NCBI GenBank assembly: GCA_037130455.1
Contig: JBAXSZ010000005.1
Location: 11,868 to 75,867 of the forward strand
Direction: 5' to 3'
Length of the DNA: 64,000 bases
Origin: CAIMZW01 sp037130455
Lineage (GTDB): Bacteria; Actinomycetota; Actinomycetes; Nanopelagicales; Nanopelagicaceae
Below, one piece after another: positions 62,831 to 64,000 of this stretch; the stretch's first letter is position 1, and each line of letters opens with the position of its first letter. A model generated the notes under the pieces. It was not told where the DNA came from. It saw nothing but the letters and a program-made list of their open reading frames with translations, and made no database searches. The position numbers and the translations under genes are program-made.

Positions 62831-63882
62831 ATTCCTTCTCCCCCGGCAATCTTGATCAAGCGCCGCGCCTTCAATTGAGTTTCTTCCCACTCCTCCAGAG
62901 CATCACTTCCCCAGGTGATTCCAGCTCCCGTACCAAAACGAATATGCGACGGATTCACTTTCCAAAAGATGCGGATACCAACAGAAAGAAGTGCATTTGC
63001 GTCCTGGACCCATCCCAGAGCACCGCAGTATGGTCCGCGAGGAACTTTCTCCATCGACCCAATCATTCTCACAGCAGAAGATTTTGGCGCGCCACTCACG
63101 GAACCCGGTGGCAACAGCGCTTCCGATATGTCATTCCACTTGATACCTTCAATAAGTTCACCCTCAACATCGGAAACCAAATGGAAAAGCCCAGGGTGTT
63201 CCTCCACTCCAAGCAACCTGGTCGCATCGACACTTCCTGGTGTGGAAATCTGCCCGAAGTCATTGCGCATTAAATCAACAATCATGATGTTCTCAGCCTG
63301 ATCCTTAAGACCAAATTCCGAACTAGTCGAAGTTCCTTTGATAGGACTGGACTTGATCCTGGTGCTCTTGCCAACATTGGTGCGCTGCAAAAACAGTTCC
63401 GGCGACGCGGATGCGATTTCCAGACCCGGAATCCTTAAATAGCTGGCATACGGCGCTGGGTTATTTTTGAGCAAGAGCGCAAAGAGCCCTTGAAGATTGG
63501 AGTGGCATTCATTTTCAAGAATTCGACAGGCATTGACCTGGTACACCTCACCCGATGCGATTGCTTCTCTGATTCGCTCCACGTATTCCATATACGCAAT
63601 TTCGTCCAATGAACTTTCCCAGCGACCTTTGATCATCGACCATTCGACTTCTGGAAAATCTGCCGCCACCACCGTTCCAAAACGAGCACAGGTCCATCGA
63701 CCCTCAAATGAGACGCTGACTGCCCAAAATCCTGGTTGATCTAATGAGGCCGGGTCATGGGAGACCTCCAAGAGATCTCGGGCCAATTTCCCGTTCATCC
63801 AAAACATAGAGCTATCCAATTGACCTCCTCTCCCGGACCTTTGTGGAACCGAAATCAAGAAGATTTGGCACCATCGGCTCAA
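62827..63882 (-). CDS. pabB: Aminodeoxychorismate synthase component I
   Basis: Turns chorismate into aminodeoxychorismate for folate synthesis. The C-terminal chorismate-binding domain has YQVNACRILE, the PIKGT motif (Lys is typical for PabB; anthranilate synthase has PIAGT), MIVDLMRNDFGQI, HLVSDVEGEL and LLPPGSVSGAPK. The frame of 351 residues is shorter than E. coli PabB (453). The real start may be the ATG at 63807, or a TTG four codons upstream close behind GGAGGT. The amidotransferase pabA is not in this window. Confidence 0.9.
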   Translation of the reverse strand: MSRWCQIFLISVPQRSGRGGQLDSSMFWMNGKLARDLLEVSHDPASLDQPGFWAVSVSFEGRWTCARFGTVVAADFPEVEWSMIKGRWESSLDEIAYMEYVERIREAIASGEVYQVNACRILENECHSNLQGLFALLLKNNPAPYASYLRIPGLEIASASPELFLQRTNVGKSTRIKSSPIKGTSTSSEFGLKDQAENIMIVDLMRNDFGQISTPGSVDATRLLGVEEHPGLFHLVSDVEGELIEGIKWNDISEALLPPGSVSGAPKSSAVRMIGSMEKVPRGPYCGALGWVQDANALLSVGIRIFWKVNPSHIRFGTGAGITWGSDALEEWEETQLKARRLIKIAGGEGI

Positions 63883-63940
63883 AACTACTCGGTGGATTGG
63901 TCGAAGGCAGTGGTTTAGGATAGATTTCGTTCTCGCTCAC

Positions 63941-64000
63941 GCGGATGTAGCGCAGTTGGTAGCGCGGAACCTTGCCAAGGTTCAGGTCGCCGGTTCGAAC
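63941..64000 (+). tRNA. tRNA-Gly (anticodon GCC), 3' end beyond window
   Basis: Acceptor strand GCGGATG, D stem GCGC/GCGC with loop AGTTGGTA, anticodon stem GAACC/GGTTC around TTGCCAA with anticodon GCC at 63974-63976, and a T arm starting GCCGG-TTCGAAC. The window ends inside the T loop, so the rest of the T stem, the acceptor 3' strand and any CCA are outside. It is divergent from pabB. Confidence 0.95.

Noticed and set aside
1..64000. CRISPR arrays, insertion sequences, prophage or toxin-antitoxin and other defence genes
   Set aside because: No regularly spaced repeats, transposase, integrase, terminal inverted repeats or paired small toxin/antitoxin frames were seen; nearly all genes are core metabolism or information processing.

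Overview
The window reads as a piece of an actinobacterial (Actinomycetota) chromosome of moderate GC, by eye nearer 45-50% than the 65-70% of Streptomyces or Mycobacterium, and very densely packed. Evidence for the phylum: an actinobacterial-type IHF domain next to guanylate kinase, a BldD-type regulator, the phosphatidylinositol-mannoside genes (pgsA-patA-pimA), a Walker-less PriA, an EF-P with a PGKGP loop, and gene order that follows Mycobacterium and Streptomyces over long stretches. A streamlined, probably freshwater lineage (for example Nanopelagicales/acI) would fit, but that is inference. Almost everything is on the minus strand. No stretch over 300 bases lacks a gene. I see no insertion sequence, prophage, CRISPR array or rRNA.

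Layout. 1-5851: a mixed block with a truncated thymidine kinase, a zinc alcohol dehydrogenase, two membrane proteins (DUF554 and YczE-like), uracil-DNA glycosylase, an ABC ATPase and SerB. 5848-13382 (minus): priA, def, fmt, rsmB, rpe, an FMN riboswitch with terminator, a RibM/PnuX-like transporter, hisE, hisG. 13389-26754 (minus): the pyrimidine operon pyrR-pyrB-pyrC-carA-carB-pyrK-pyrD-pyrF running into a fused mIHF-guanylate kinase gene, rpoZ, coaBC and metK. 26873: bldD-like, plus strand. 27407-33979 (minus): ruvX-mltG-aroE-aroC-aroK-aroB-aroQ, then efp-nusB. 33983-43773 (minus): MBL hydrolase-hisS-aspS-lipoprotein-FtsH-like protease-DUF948-alaS. 43949: DUF349 protein, plus strand. 45289-53157 (minus): yebC-ruvC-ruvA-ruvB-secD-secF-rsh. 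53168-60029 (minus): pgsA-patA-pimA-LemA-like-DUF3048 and pdxS-pdxT, with one plus-strand gene that looks like a degenerate EF-G G domain. 60032-63882 (minus): pabB-pabC-thrS. 63941 to the end: the 5' part of tRNA-Gly(GCC).

How the genes work together. The pyr operon makes UMP completely from bicarbonate, glutamine and aspartate, with a class 1B dihydroorotate dehydrogenase (PyrD plus the Fe-S/flavin subunit PyrK). A PyrR-binding RNA hairpin sits directly on the ribosome-binding site of pyrR. The aro cluster covers the shikimate pathway from DAHP to chorismate except AroA; pabB-pabC continue to p-aminobenzoate. The PIM genes build phosphatidylinositol mannosides. ruvABC, priA and ung are repair genes; alaS, aspS, hisS, thrS, fmt, def, rsmB and efp serve translation. 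The FMN riboswitch placed before a lone vitamin transporter, where relatives keep riboflavin-synthesis genes, suggests reliance on imported riboflavin.

The most unusual items are the mIHF-guanylate kinase fusion, the shrunken pseudo-GTPase at 58920-59519, the riboswitch-controlled transporter with its terminator and corrected start, and the FtsH-like protease with a large insertion in its ATPase domain and a translationally coupled lipoprotein. I found no clearly new multi-gene defence or mobile system.
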